Assembly (NCBI RefSeq): GCF_029227915.1
Contig: NC_079883.1
Coordinates: 22,570,001 to 22,630,000 of the forward strand
DNA from: Hydractinia symbiolongicarpus
Lineage: Eukaryota; Cnidaria; Hydrozoa; Anthoathecata; Hydractiniidae
DNA: 60,000 bases
Direction of reading: 5' to 3'
Below, one piece after another: positions 24,031-37,100 of the stretch (the stretch's first letter is position 1; each line of letters opens with the position of its first letter). The notes below the pieces were generated by a model. It did no database searches. It saw nothing but the letters and a program-made list of their open reading frames with translations, and was not told the origin of the DNA. The position numbers and the translations under genes are program-made.

Positions 24031-27000
24031 ATGTCTACCTCTAATGAAAATGGTGCAGTAGAGCTAGCTGTAACTTCACAACCAGATGTAAAAAAGATAT
24101 CAGGTATATGTGTGCTATTTTATTTGAGTTTGTACAAGTTCGAATACTCAATGCTGTGATTATTCTTGCAAACAGCTTATAGAGAACATTGTTGTTACAA
24201 GATGTTAAGTTAAAGCCATATAAAGATCTGTTTTTATGTTGTAATGTCAAACCTGAATTTCAAAGACTGAGTATTACTTTTCTAAACTTTTCAAGGTTCT
24301 GATTTTTTTTAATATTTGTATGTTTTGAGAAATAGTGGGTAATTAGTGTTTTTTTATTTTCTTGTAGTTGACTCAAGAACTGATCCAGATGGAGTTGCCC
24401 CATCACAGCCAGATGAAGGAGAAGTATGTAATGGGAATTTTTTGGCTTTTGTAAATAGGCAGGTCGTTGCTGACATTGTCAAAATTTTATTGTCTCTGAT
24501 TTGACCCAGCCAGGGATACGAGACCACCACCAGTTTGTATCATTAGTTTGAAATATTAATTTGTGGAAGCAAAAATCATAAAAACTCAAGCAATTTTTAA
24601 TAATATTTAGTTAGGTATAACAATCATTGACATATAGTACAAATGATAAATACTCTTTTCACAATTTTAATTGCTTTATTAAAGGTATCTTTTTGTAATT
24701 AAAGATATTATTTCGGTTTGTATTATTATTATTATATTATTTCAGTATTCATATTACTGTGAAAAGTTTATCATTTCTTGAACATGATAGTTTAGTAGGC
24801 GACGTTTCGAGAGATCCTTCTCCCATCATCGGGCAAAGTAAAATGATGTTGAGCATGTATTTATATAATTGCAGAGGATCGAAATTCATAAACCAATCAG
24901 AAACGAGCTGATAATTACAATTAATTACGGTAATTAACATTTTCGGACCTAGATGTAGGTACTACTTCTTCTGTAGGGCTGGTAACCAAATCTCAGGAAG
25001 TTGATACGAGATGCTGTTTATGTGTTTGTTACGGTCTACACTGTTGATGGTTTCTTTAATCTTCCTGGCTGTTGTTCTGGATTCTCTGTCAATGATTTTC
25101 TTCTCATCCCAATTAAACTGATGACTTCTGCTCCAGCTGTGGTCCGCAATTTCTTTTTTCTTCACATCTCCGTTTCTCACTGCACGCATATGTTCTTATA
25201 CTCGTTGCTTTAACTTTCTTTTTGTTTCGCCTATATATCTCACAATCTTTACAGGGGAACAACATTGCTTTGTTCTTCCAGGTTTATTTTGTCTTTTGGT
25301 TTAGACATGCTCAACATCATTTTACTTTGCCCGATGATGGGAGAAGGATCTCCCAAAACGTCGGCTACTAAACTATCACGTTGAAGAAATGATAACCTTT
25401 CCACAGTAGTATCTTTTGGTGTTTTAAATTTTCATTGAATATCAATTATTTAAAAATGTTTGAATGCATTTCCTAAAAAAGAAATTGCAAAACACAGTCT
25501 GCTACAAATATAGTCACGATCCTTTTTTATTATTTTTTGTTAGTATTCATCAGTATTAGAAATACAATAAAGAGAAGCTGTATTGCATTTTTTCATTTCC
25601 AAACATTTTAGTTTCCACATATTGATTTATGAATGTATTTACGTATTTCTAGACAACTGGAGGTCAGGTCCAAAGAGACACATCATTGAAAACAAAGTCA
25701 GTTTTAAAACAAGGTCACCTCAGAGTTAAAGAAGATGGACAGAAAGTTTATAAAAAGGTTTGGCTAACTGTGATTGTGAAATAACTATATTTAAAATGAA
25801 AAACATTTGCTGGTTTTTTAAGCCCTTTTATATTTTTTTAACATTAAAAGCAGTGTGTATGTAGTTGTACATATCGAATTGGCTGTTGGAAAACTAATGG
25901 ATGATAAATATTATTAAAACTAATGCCGAAATTCCCTTTTTTTTGTATTGTACAACCTTTGTGTTAAGAAATCTAAGGAATGTAATGTTTCGTTTAGACA
26001 CCAAGTCAAGCTATTATGGCTGCAACCCAGCTTGGTATTGGCTTTTCAGTAAGTATTTGCTAAAATATATTTTTCTAAAGATGGCAACAGAATGTTTCAT
26101 GCTGCCGCATGGACAACTTTAAATCTAAAAAAAATCTGTTGATTTCTTTATATCTACACATTTTTGTTTATCTGCAATGTAACTTGAGAAAGGAAGACTA
26201 CAAAAAGTATTTTCTTATTCCATATATATATTCCAAGGCATTGGTTTTGTCTTCACTCGACAAGAACATTGCCTTTGTGTTAAAATAAAATTTAAACTTT
26301 CTGTTATCTTGCGAAGTTTACTACTTTTTTTAAATTTAGGTTGGTCGCCTAAGTGCAAAACCAGAAAGAGATGTACTAATGGTAGATTTTTACTATGTTG
26401 AAAAAGTATGGTTTCCAAGGTAATACTTTTCAGGTTAAACAGTTAAGCGATTTTTATTTATCTTTAGTTAATTTAGTTTTAAACATACCCCAATAATGTA
26501 GTTTTGTTGTGATTGTTGTTGAGAATCCTTTGCTACAGTTCTAACTATTTTTTATTATTATGTGTGTTACTACTGTTATTGTGTATCAATAGAATCACTT
26601 ATTGCAATGTGTTCATGCTCAGTTAGAAGTAAATCTAGTTAGCACACAAATATATCACATTAGGGTATGTTTCCTGCCGTTTCTTTTTCGCTATTCTTCA
26701 CAAAACAGTCATCTCTATATAAATTTATAGAACTTTTTTTATCAGGAATCCTCACAGTATTTTATACTTATTAGAATTGTACACGTTTTAAAATATATAC
26801 TTTGTTACCAAAATATAGAAGAAGAATCCAATAATCTTTTTATAATAACGACTAATACTAGACGCTACCCTGTGGAAAATCCACATTGTTCACCTGACCT
26901 CTAAATTCCATGGGAATTCACCCATTGCAACAAAGAGGATAAAAAAATATCGCAATGCTATTTCATTTTCCTTAACACAACCTTTTCACATACAAAAAGG

Positions 27001-30000
27001 CAGATTACGGGTATTATAATATAGACGTATATTTTAGAAAATTTCAATAAAGTTAGAGGATATTAGTTTAATTTAACATTGTTTGATATTAGTAATAATA
27101 ATTCACCACCCTTTAGTGTTATTTATGCTCTCTGCTTCTCATCATGCCTAAATGACATTGTTTTGTGCAAAATATGTTGACTTCAAATGAAACAAACGCC
27201 TCTTGAGCATGAGCATTTATGTTACATTTATCTTTAGTTCTGGTTCTAAAGAAACTCCATCACATAAATATACAGACTTCAGATTTAAGTCATATGCACC
27301 TGTAGCATTTCGGTATGTATTTTACTTTATTTTACTTTATTTTTATTCCTTGCCAAGGTCATTTTCTGCATTTCTCACAACCATTTCTATTCTGTTTTAC
27401 TGACACTAAAAAAAACATGCTTTAAAAACAACCATTTTGTATTTTAGATTTTTTCGAGATATATTCAAAATACAGCCTAGTGATTTTCTTGTAAGTATAT
27501 TTTGATAAAGTAAAATATAAGGTACAATAATAATTTATTCCATAAAAGAAATAAGTTTTGCAATGCATTAAGTAAGCAAGAACTATATAGTTTTCGAATC
27601 GAATTTATCATTTTATTTTATATCTGTTTATAGATATCTCTTGCAAATGAACCTATTAAGGAAATCTCCAACCCTGGTGCGAGTGGGTCACTGTTTTTTG
27701 TTTCAAATGATGACATGTTTATTGTTAAAACTGTTCAACACAAAGAAGCTACTTTTTTGCAGCAACTACTGCCTGGTTATTATATGGTAAGTTTTTTTCT
27801 TCATGCTTTCTTTTTGTTGTTAATATTTATTCATTATAAATTAGTTATAAAACAATTACCAGTTTTAACTTTTACTTTGTAATGATGTGCTCTTGAATCA
27901 TTTCAAGATTTGAGTGTGTATTAAAAACGAACATTACAGGTTTAAAATTTTGTACCTTTTTGTTTCAGAATTTGCATCAAAATCCACGTACTCTTCTACC
28001 AAAGTTTTTTGGTTTATATTGCTATCAGGTAACAATTGTTGAGTTTTGTGTGCGTATATTTTTTGCTTCTTGGTCAAAACAAGGAAACTAAGGCAAGTCT
28101 GCGGTTTTCAAGTGATATGCAAGTCATGAAAGTGCTCACATTTCAATAAATTGTCAAACCGTAAATGTTGTGTATAATTGTTTTTCTAAAATAAGTAGTA
28201 ATATGTTGTTTTATTGGAATTCTTACGTCAGTATGTATTTAACAGAAGGGTAACCTGGGATTTTGCTGCTGCATTAGATATAATTGTAAATCAGTGTTTG
28301 TATTTTAGTTCGTAAAACATGTATATTTTGTGACACCTTCAAATAGCACATTGTTCTTAAAACTAAGATGAAACACACACCATGACGCACTATTACTCAA
28401 TGTTCTTGATGTTTTTTAGATTTAAGTACCTGAGTAGAAACAAAGCATGCTGCAAAAATATTTGGTTACAGTTTTTAAATTTTAATACTGTTTTAAAATA
28501 ATTGTTTTCTTAGGCTGGTACATCAAACATTCGATTGACTGTCATGAACAATTTGTTACCTTCTAAATATAAATGTCATATGAAATTTGATTTAAAGGTA
28601 GATTTGCTCAAATGCTTTATGGTTAATTTCTATGCTAACTGTAAGTTTTGATTGATATTTGAAACTTGTTTTAGGGATCAACATATAAACGAAAAGCAAA
28701 TAAGTCTGAACGATCGAAGAAGAGTCCTACTTACAAAGATTTAGATTTCATTAATATGTTTCCTACTGGTATTTTGCTGGATTCTGAAACTTATGATGCA
28801 GTCATTAAAACTATTAGTCGAGACGTTAGGGTACGTGTTAATTATTTTATTTTATGTTTTATTCATCCTCTTTGGTTTTCAACCAAATGGGTTTAGTTTC
28901 CATGTGGTATGTGTTTTGGCATAGCTTATGCGTTTGTGAAAACCTTCAACTTTGTAAGACTAATCATTCACCTGTGGGGAAATTCACAAGAATTCGTCTG
29001 CTGCTACTCACAAGTATATACCAAGCTTGGCTCACATACAGAAAGTCGGCTATTATAATAATATCATAAAAATTGACTCCTATTAATTATTGGTTATTGT
29101 ATTCAGCGTACAAGCTTTTGTAATGAGATTTTAATGTGCTCAAAGCAGTTTCTTGAGTATTGCTTGGTAGTTTGGGGAAAACAAGGGACATGAAATTATG
29201 TTTTTATCATTTTTCTATACTAGGTTTTAGAAAGTTTCAATATAATGGATTATAGCTTTCTGCTTGGTATTCACAACATTGATGAATCTGAAAGAGAAAA
29301 ACAAGAGGTGAATATTTTAATGTATTCTACAAAATGATACAATCCTTTTTCATTATTTCTGTCTTATTCCATTTTAGCTTGTCAAAAATAAATGTTTAGC
29401 TTTGTGTCTCTGGTATCAACCTTGTGTGGTAATAAATGAATAAGTAAATAAATAAATAAATAAATAAAAAATAAGTTTGTGGAATATAGGTGTGGAAGTC
29501 ATAATTTGTAAAGGCTAACTTTGCTACAATTAGGAAACAAGAATTAAGATAATGAGTTCGTTCTAAAGGTTTTGTAGTACATTTAAGGTTTTCTTTAGAA
29601 TATGGTCAGTCCTTCATTAAGTGGAACTGACTCCAATCCAGGTATTTTTTTTTAATTCGTTACAATTTTACTAAGTGCGGCTAATACGGCATGGCATTAT
29701 GATGTTACTTCTGCTGCTAATGCAATCGTACTTCGCTCATTTAGAACGAGAAGCTAGAAGAAACGAATTTGTTGCTGCATTAGAAGCTATTCAAATAAGC
29801 AAAGATGCAGAGGAAGATGATGGACGCCCGTAAGCGCTCTCTACTGAAAGTTAAATTATTATTTTCTAGTAAGACAGTAAGAATTTATTGTTTTTTTTTA
29901 GACATGGTGGTGTTTTAGCAAAGAACGATAAAGGAGAGCGACTTATTTTGTTTATGGGTATTATTGACATTCTACAGAGTTATAGGTTAGATTTTTTCAG

Positions 30001-31427
30001 TCAAGCATAGTGCCAGTTATTCACATTGCTTTATTTATTTAGTAGCGTAACAAAGTAAAGAAAGCGGAAAGCAGAAAGCAATACTTTGTCATTATACACT
30101 TTTTTGTTTCACTTTTGCAGCTTTTTTTTAACCTTCATGTTTTCCTTTCCTAACCATTTAATATTCTAACAAGTTGCTTCTTTTTTAATACTTAACTGTT
30201 CTGCTATTCATAGACTTGCTAAGAAGATGGAGCATGGTTGGAAATCTCTTTTAACAGATGGGGTAGGGTTAGCATATATTTCTAATTCATTTTAGCATAG
30301 GGGAGGCAAATGCAAGTGTGTTTCTTATAATTTCATTCTAATAAAAGTTTATGTCCATTTTCATACGGCGTCATTCTGATATCAGATATTTACTAAATGT
30401 TTTTAGGATACTGTATCTGTTCACAAACCATCATATTATGCAAAGCGGTTTTTAGATTTTATTAAAGACACTGTGTTTACCCGTGTTGCAGGTAAGGTTT
30501 TGTTGATTGATAAGATATTCTTAAAAATTTTAATGTTTTGAATTACATTGTGAATCTGTCTGCATATGGTTCTGGTTGATATTGTAAGTATTTTTTAAAA
30601 CCTTTTTAGTTCAACGAGGACAATCAAAACGAAGATCAGTCAAAGTACCACCTTCTATGCAAATCACACCAAAAGGTTTCTAGCTTTTAATTACTTGGTT
30701 TCTTGACTAACTATATAGATGTAATGATAGAATTCCTAATTCTTTGCATGTGAGATTTTGAAAGATGTAAAATTTATCTGGTTTAATATATTGTTTATTA
30801 GCTGAAGGAGCAGTTTCAAGTTACAACAGTGAAAAGACAACTGAAGAAGGTAACCTAAATTTGTTTATGTATTTATATGTTAAAGCAATATTTTGTGTAA
30901 GAAAATTTATTTGTAAACACAATTAATAGCATTGGTGATATTATTTCGTGTCCATATTATTACTTAAGCTTTATCATTTCTTGAACATAGTTTAGCTATT
31001 GTATTCAAGAAATGATGAACCTTCAATAACAAATAATAACATCAAATTTTTTTTCATAAAAAAATTATTTAGCTAAAATAATTATTTTTCATTATTTTTT
31101 TCAATATTTTTCATTGAGGTTATATATGACTTAAATTCAATTCCAGACAACAAGGAGAAAAGCAAGGGCAAAGTAGTTACAATAGTTGAACCAGGAGAGA
31201 AAGTTAACTTGAAGATTAATCCAACCGAAAATGATAAATCGAAAACAGATTCTGAAAGAGACAATAATAAGGAAGTATCTCATACAAATGTTACAATTGA
31301 AATATCAAGCAAAGAAAGCGACGCAGTACATGTTGAGCACTTACAATATGTGACAAAGGAAAGGCACGATGAAAAAGTTGTCATATTACCGATTGAATCT
31401 TCCAGTGTTAAGGATAGCCAGCTTTAA
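24031..31427 (+). CDS. PIP5K1: Phosphatidylinositol-4-phosphate 5-kinase, type I
   Basis: Makes PI(4,5)P2 from PI4P at the plasma membrane, controlling actin, endocytosis and ion channels. Exons: 24031-24103, 24368-24423, 25653-25757, 25998-26048, 26340-26419, 27238-27312, 27448-27490, 27634-27786, 27969-28028, 28514-28597, 28675-28830, 29224-29307, 29599-29641, 29745-29829, 29902-29985, 30214-30262, 30407-30491, 30610-30675, 30802-30849, 31147-31427; all joins are in frame, 586 aa. Visible: nucleotide loop GASGSLFF (176-183), catalytic Lys in MFIVKTV (193), DLKGSTYKR (258-266), [10 protein letters not shown] (320-329), metal Asp in [10 protein letters not shown] (405), activation loop from 412. 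The loop has Glu in KKMEH (417), the residue that sets PI4P preference in type I enzymes (Ala in type II). The C-terminal 93 aa are polar, charged and unlike known isoforms. The ATG follows an in-frame TAA. Several insertions lie in its introns. Confidence 0.95.
24801..24832 (-). ncRNA. Hammerhead-like ribozyme core, left arm
   Basis: Read on the minus strand: CCGATGA (24832-24826), a stem-II hairpin GGGAGA-AGGA-TCTCTC, then GAAAC (24808-24804). This matches the hammerhead layout CUGANGA-stem II-GAAA, except that the invariant U of CUGA is C. Stem III and the cleavage triplet are unclear, so activity is doubtful. Confidence 0.45.
25331..25360 (+). ncRNA. Hammerhead-like ribozyme core, right arm
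   Basis: Read on the plus strand: CCGATGA (25331-25337), stem II GGGAGA-AGGA-TCTCCC (25339-25354), then AAAAC where the core expects GAAAC. Both the U-to-C and G-to-A changes hit core positions, so this copy is probably inactive. It points opposite to the left-arm copy. Confidence 0.4.
29437..29472 (+). repeat. (AAAT)n microsatellite
   Basis: Run of AAAT/AATA units in a PIP kinase intron, no associated element seen. Confidence 0.8.
30971..31016. repeat. Palindromic remnant sharing the Penelope-like terminus
   Basis: TTATCATTTCTTGAACATAG followed by TTTAG repeats the outer end of the element at 24770 (TTATCATTTCTTGAACATGA then TAGTTTAG). It is followed at once by its complement, TTCAAGAAATGATGAA. 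It looks like a copy of the fold-back element with nearly all of its inside deleted. Confidence 0.65.
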
Positions 31428-34115
31428 CTTGCTGCGTACCAAATAACCAAACATCAATGATGATTCTGATATTCTCAGATAATTTCTGCTTATATAATTG
31501 TTTTTTTAAAGTCATAATGGAATGTGGCTAGCAAGGAGCATAGTCGTAAATCCACTTTTGGTTGTGGGCAATAAATTATTTTTTAACCATAAATTTCAGA
31601 TATTATCTACATATTTATCAACTTGTTGCCTTTACACTTTTTGTTATCATGTTGTATATTTGTTGCAAATTAAACAAACATACGAAAAAAAACTTATGCT
31701 GCTTAGTTTAACAAATTTTGCATTAAAATTACCCTCAAACGATTTGGTTAACTTAGTCTCTTTTATCTGTTGCTACTGTTATAGTATTTTTACACTACAA
31801 AGAAATATGGGGTATGGAAGGACTTTTCTTCGAAAAAACTTCTGTTTTTACTGTTGCTATAATAAAATTTTTAAGAGTTAAATTATATTTTACAATGGTA
31901 TATGTTAACTGGATTTTTTTTTGTGAGAATTTTACTACCTGGTCTTAGTGAACAGCACAAATTTAAGGACCTTTTTACAAAATTTTTTACTGAAACTTAG
32001 ATTCTGCCACAGCATCTACATTGAGTTTATTCTGATTACTCTAGTTTTAATTTATTCTAAAGATATTTATACAAATCATTCTAGTACAAACGGAACGGTG
32101 ATGCCTTTCCATATCTCTAGTACATATTTATGTTGGTTGGTCAGGCATGTAATCAATAATTCAAGTAAGGCGATCTTTCAGGATGAACAAAACACCATGT
32201 TTTCTTACATAGAAGCAAGTCATTTTAGTTTTTTTTGATAAAATATTTTTTATTTTTTCAAGTATATTCTGTAGTAACTAAAGGAAAGCAACTCATGCAG
32301 ATATATGGTGTATATAATAAACAAATGATAAAACTTTCCTGCACACGAACAAAATTGTATAACTGTCAATCTTGTTTGAGTATTGTAATTATTTGGGATC
32401 ATTTGTTAATGTGAATAAATCATTCAACTTTTGTAGCCATTTCTTTACCTATCTTGTTTCTGTTTTCACATTTAGATATTGTATTAGCTTTTGTGATAAC
32501 ACGACCTTTGTTTATACTGTTTATAGTTGTCGACTTGTCATCAGGTCAACCTCATTTCATTAAAACTTACCTCCTTTGAAGAAACAAGTGGGTTTTGTAC
32601 AAAAAAGCTTGTAAAGTTGGCTAGAAATCTTTTTATTTTTAAAAAATATCTAATGATTTTTTTGATATAGGTTGTAAAAGTTAATTATGCGAAATTATGA
32701 CATTATCATTCATAATTATAATAACTTATGTAAAGTGTTCAAACTGAATGGCAAAAAAACATAATCTATAGGCGTTTGTAAAATTGTTAATACAACACCG
32801 CTCTAAATTAGATCATGATGTCATACATAGCAGAACTTCGTAGTCCAATATCCTGAGAAGAAATCAAGATTTTTTTAGAAATATATTTTTTAAGGTCTTT
32901 TATAATGAGATCAACTTGTTTTTGCATGGAAGGTAAACTTTAAGCTATATATCTTGTAAACAAATGTGAATTTATATTTTTTTAAATCTTTCGTGTTAAA
33001 AAAAAACTTTTAGCACTCAGAATAACAGCAGGAAAGTAGAAGTTAGCTTATGGGGGTGACATTAACTATAACTGATCAGTCTAGAAATAAGAAAACTGGA
33101 ATAACGAAGATTAAAAATAGAAAAATGAAAGTTATAAAAACTATTCTTTGCCACACACATTTAAACGCCATTACAACTAGGTGCCGTTAAATTAAATTTT
33201 TGTTAACAAGTTGTTTTTTCACTTATTCAAATGTTATGTACTTTGGGTAATGTTTTGTTACTAAAAATGATAGATTAATGGTACAAGTGAGTTAAAACAA
33301 AGTATGGTGACTTTTTTGCACATTTTTTTTTGCAGTGAATATTAGAAATAAAATTTTGAAGGTAGATTTAACTTTAACAAATTTTGTTTGCTTTAGACAT
33401 TTGTTCTTTTTATATTTTTATATTTATATTCTGTATAATCTTCTGTTATTGCTATATAAAAACTTTCAAAATCCATAAATTTCAGAAAAAAATAAAACTT
33501 TTATGCGAGGAACCTCTAAGTTATACTATGTGATGCCAGATCTAATATAACTAAAAAATTCAAGTGACTTATTGTTTGTTAAGTGCACTGGTTTTTTCAT
33601 GTTTAAGTCTTGTTAATAAAAAAAGACACATCACCCATTATTTCAACCTAAACTACTTAAATCTTTTGTTTTATGGTTGTGTTTCTTTCAGTGATGTTTA
33701 TACTTGTCTATTGCATCATTGTCTAATAAAAGTAGTTGAAATGTAAACATGGGATGTTTAATATGCTATCATATACCCTTGTTTTTCATGTTTAAATATT
33801 TTTTTAGGAAGAAGATTTTAATAGTCTTGTGCTTATATCTTCCCCCAGTAATTAGTATTCTAAACTAGCACATCTGTGGAAGGTTAATCAGCTTTTATAT
33901 GAATATTGCCTTGTGTCTTGTAAGATTAAAAATTTTTATTGTTAAAAACCAAAGGGTTTTACTTGGAAGAAATTATCAAACATTACGAAAAATGGTGAGA
34001 TTTCTAATAAGTTTCTACTGCTTATAATTCTGTGTTAGATTTGTTTATTATTTAGAAGATGGAAATGTATAAATATAGTAAACAATAATGTGGAGCTGGC
34101 CTTATTTAAAACGTT
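31428..34115. other. Intergenic between PIP kinase and two-pore channel
   Basis: Very AT-rich; presumed 3' UTR of the kinase, with AATAAA at about 31569, and the channel promoter before 34116. No splice-consistent exon or recognisable repeat. Confidence 0.5.
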
Positions 34116-37100
34116 ATGGACACGATTTCTACTATAGAAAATTCCAATGTACTTATTGATTTTTCCTCTTCGCGACTGACCATACAAGAAGATGATGTTG
34201 ATATGCTTAATATCACAGAAAATGTAAATGCAAATGGAATTGAACAACTGTCTAGAGAGGAACAAGAATCTGTTAAAAAATTCAACGATTTCAGAGCAGG
34301 GCAGGAATATGTAAGTATTCACCCAGATTTCTATTTTTTTGACTAGGAATTTCCGCAGTTAATTGGGGGTGTGTATAATAGACTGTTCACGTAAAATCTA
34401 AAGTGCAATTTTTCTTTAATCCACATATTTATATAATTTATATAATTTGTTTACTGTGCATAATTTTTCAAAAATGAAAAAAATCACAGTCGTAGTCAAA
34501 GGGTTTTTTATTCTAAACCAACTGGTAGCCTTGTGGCAGAGCGTTTGCTTCCAGTGTGGAAGGTCTTGTGTGACAGTTCTTAGAGTATAAATAAAACCAA
34601 TGAGGAAATTTACAAATCATGCGATGTCAGTATCGGCACATGTTGTTACAGTGACAAGGCTAGGCGTAATTTAGCAGATTTACTTAATCTACAGTAGAAT
34701 ATGTAATATCCAGGCTGTAAATCTGTGAAAATGGTTAGAATGCTACATATAGCTTTATAAAAAAATCTTTAGAAAAGTGATGTCACAAAATAATTGATCA
34801 AAAATTTTAGATTTTAGGATTAGTTTAAGTTAATGGAATATGAAGAAAACGTATGATTTATGCTTGTAGGTTAACTACTTGTATTTTAAATAGTGAATTA
34901 GATAATCAAGTTTATTTTAAAGGTGTTGTTGCTGGCCAGCACTTATATTAATGAAGCTGCCAAGGGGAGAAATGGATACTTCATACCGGAACCTAAGCCA
35001 CTAAGGTTTGTAAACTATCACAATCGTAATTTCATTTCGTAAATATTTTGTTACTGTGAGTCTCAGGGGCGTAGCCAGAAAAAAATTAACTCTAGTCGAA
35101 CCGCAAGGTCAACATCGCAGCGCAGGTACGATAATAACCAACTGGGGGTTTGGGGGCGTTGTGAGGTACAGGGCGAGTCCTAGAAGCCAACGCCTTTTTA
35201 CGCCCTTTAAGCACTGAAACGCCATAAAACCGACTCTCTGACATACGCGATAGACATTAAGTATTAATCGAATTGATCGAAAAAGGGGAATAAATGACAA
35301 CATAAAATACATTAAAACCTTTATCATCAAGGGTGTAATTAAACCAACAATAAGACAACACAACACCATCATAATGTTTTTTTATAGATTGAAAGTTATT
35401 AAAGCAATAATTAAAATGTTCATTTTTCTTTCTTCATATTTAGCACCAAAATAAAGTTTTCTGCAGATTGGAGGTCATTAAAAAATATAATGAAATGGAA
35501 CCATGGACAAAACGCCTTCATACAAATCATTGAAAACCCTCGCGTTAATAATACGTTCCACACATCGTGTTACAAACATTAAAATTATGGGCATAGTTGG
35601 GATTATTAGTTAAGTAAAGGAACATTTTTGCATAAAAATTTTAACCTACTTTTGGAAAATTTGTAAAAATATGTTACGTTTGATTCGATTCATCATGTTT
35701 CAGAAATAATGTACAAAGCATGAATTACAGACAACTAAATTTAAGCAATGAGAAGAACAAGGATATGTATACAGCTAATCTGTTTTGCTTTAAAATGTTA
35801 GCATGACAACTATTAATTTTAACAGATACATTGCCAGCATTGCCATAACATTGACCTTATCAATTCTGTATATATATCAAGAGAAAGTTCATAAGGTTTT
35901 TGAAATGACCTTTGTAAAAAATGAACCCGAGAGCCTTCACTACAATGAATAAACCTTTAGACGTCCTCTTGGAAGTTACAATGGGAAGAATAATCGTGAT
36001 CACTGAGGTGTTGAGCTTGTTGTAGTGAGTGCCTACATTATATTTCCCAATACTGTTAAAAAAACCTTAAGGGAATGAATCTGCCAATGCTCTACAAGAA
36101 AAAATTGTTTAGGTTTAATAGGTTTCGATTTAGAAATCCCTTTGACGAAAAAGATTAAAAGTTAAAGGTTTGCTTTTTACAAATAGAAGAAGTCTCGTCA
36201 TTAGTGCTACAAGTACCACATTGATTAACTAACGTTTGGGTTAATACAAAAGGAACAACTTCGAGATGATACACACGTTTCCTTTTCCTTTTCTTTTTCT
36301 TTGTTATCATAAAGCATGACAACCTAGCTTAAAATATTGAGCAGAACGCTTTAACATAGCTTTACTCAAACTTAAAGAAACTGAAGGGATTAGGTTTAAA
36401 TTGCCCAGAATGTTTGTTATTATCGCAAGATACTGGTTGTAAATTTTTATTTGAAGGCAGATGAGGAAAAATCTTCTGATTTAAAACCGTCTTGAGTCAT
36501 AGCTGACAGGATAAAAAGTTAAAATATTTCTCTTAAACTGTTATAAAGCCCTATAAGAATAGCTTTATTCTGTATAGCTACAAGATCTGGTGTCTCCACA
36601 GAGTTACAGAAGAGGATGAATAGTTAGCTAACTAAAAACTTGAAAGTGCTTTCTACACAGGAAAACAAAGCTGAATATTTTCATTGTACAGATACAAAAA
36701 TTGGATGGTTCGAGTATAGGGAATTTTCATGAAGCTCTATACAAGTTAAGCTAAATACGGATCCACATTTGACAGCAACATCATGCTTTCTTCACCTTCA
36801 CAACTTTCTTGTGACTTTCTTGGGTATGTTCTATAGCCATATATGGAGCAAATTTTTAACCTCTCTGCGAAATTTACTAGCCAATAGGATGCGTCCAAAA
36901 TGATCATAAATGGAAGACCCAAGACCGTACATAGGCATAATTTTCGCAGGTAATCCTGCGGAAAAGACTACCTGCGAAACAAAGTAGAGATTCAACACCC
37001 CAGCCTGGAAAACAAAGTGGATACTGCTAAATCCTGTGAAAACGACATGCAAAGCGCAAAGCTTGTGTGCGCCACCCGGAAAAAGATTTGTGCCGGATGC

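Larger units (their letters stand above)
24756..25407 (-). mobile_element. Penelope-like element remnant with inverted ends
   Basis: Sits in intron 2 of the PIP kinase. Arms 24756-24857 and 25306-25407 form an inverted repeat of about 102 bp with roughly ten mismatches. Between them the minus strand reads [19 protein letters not shown], a stop, then EHMRAVRNG and, further on, [30 protein letters not shown] and [16 protein letters not shown]. This is the GIY-YIG endonuclease that ends Penelope-like retroelement proteins (GIY-YIG core [12 protein letters not shown]). The in-frame TAA and missing reverse transcriptase make it defective. Penelope elements often carry flanking pseudo-LTRs with hammerhead ribozymes, and both arms here contain such a core. 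Confidence 0.82.

Noticed and set aside
31522-33746. Several Phe/Tyr/Cys-rich frames after the PIP kinase
   Set aside because: Composition expected from AT-rich noncoding DNA; no homology or exon structure.
34035-34322. Minus-strand frame overlapping TPC exon 1
   Set aside because: Shadow of the channel exon in the complementary strand.
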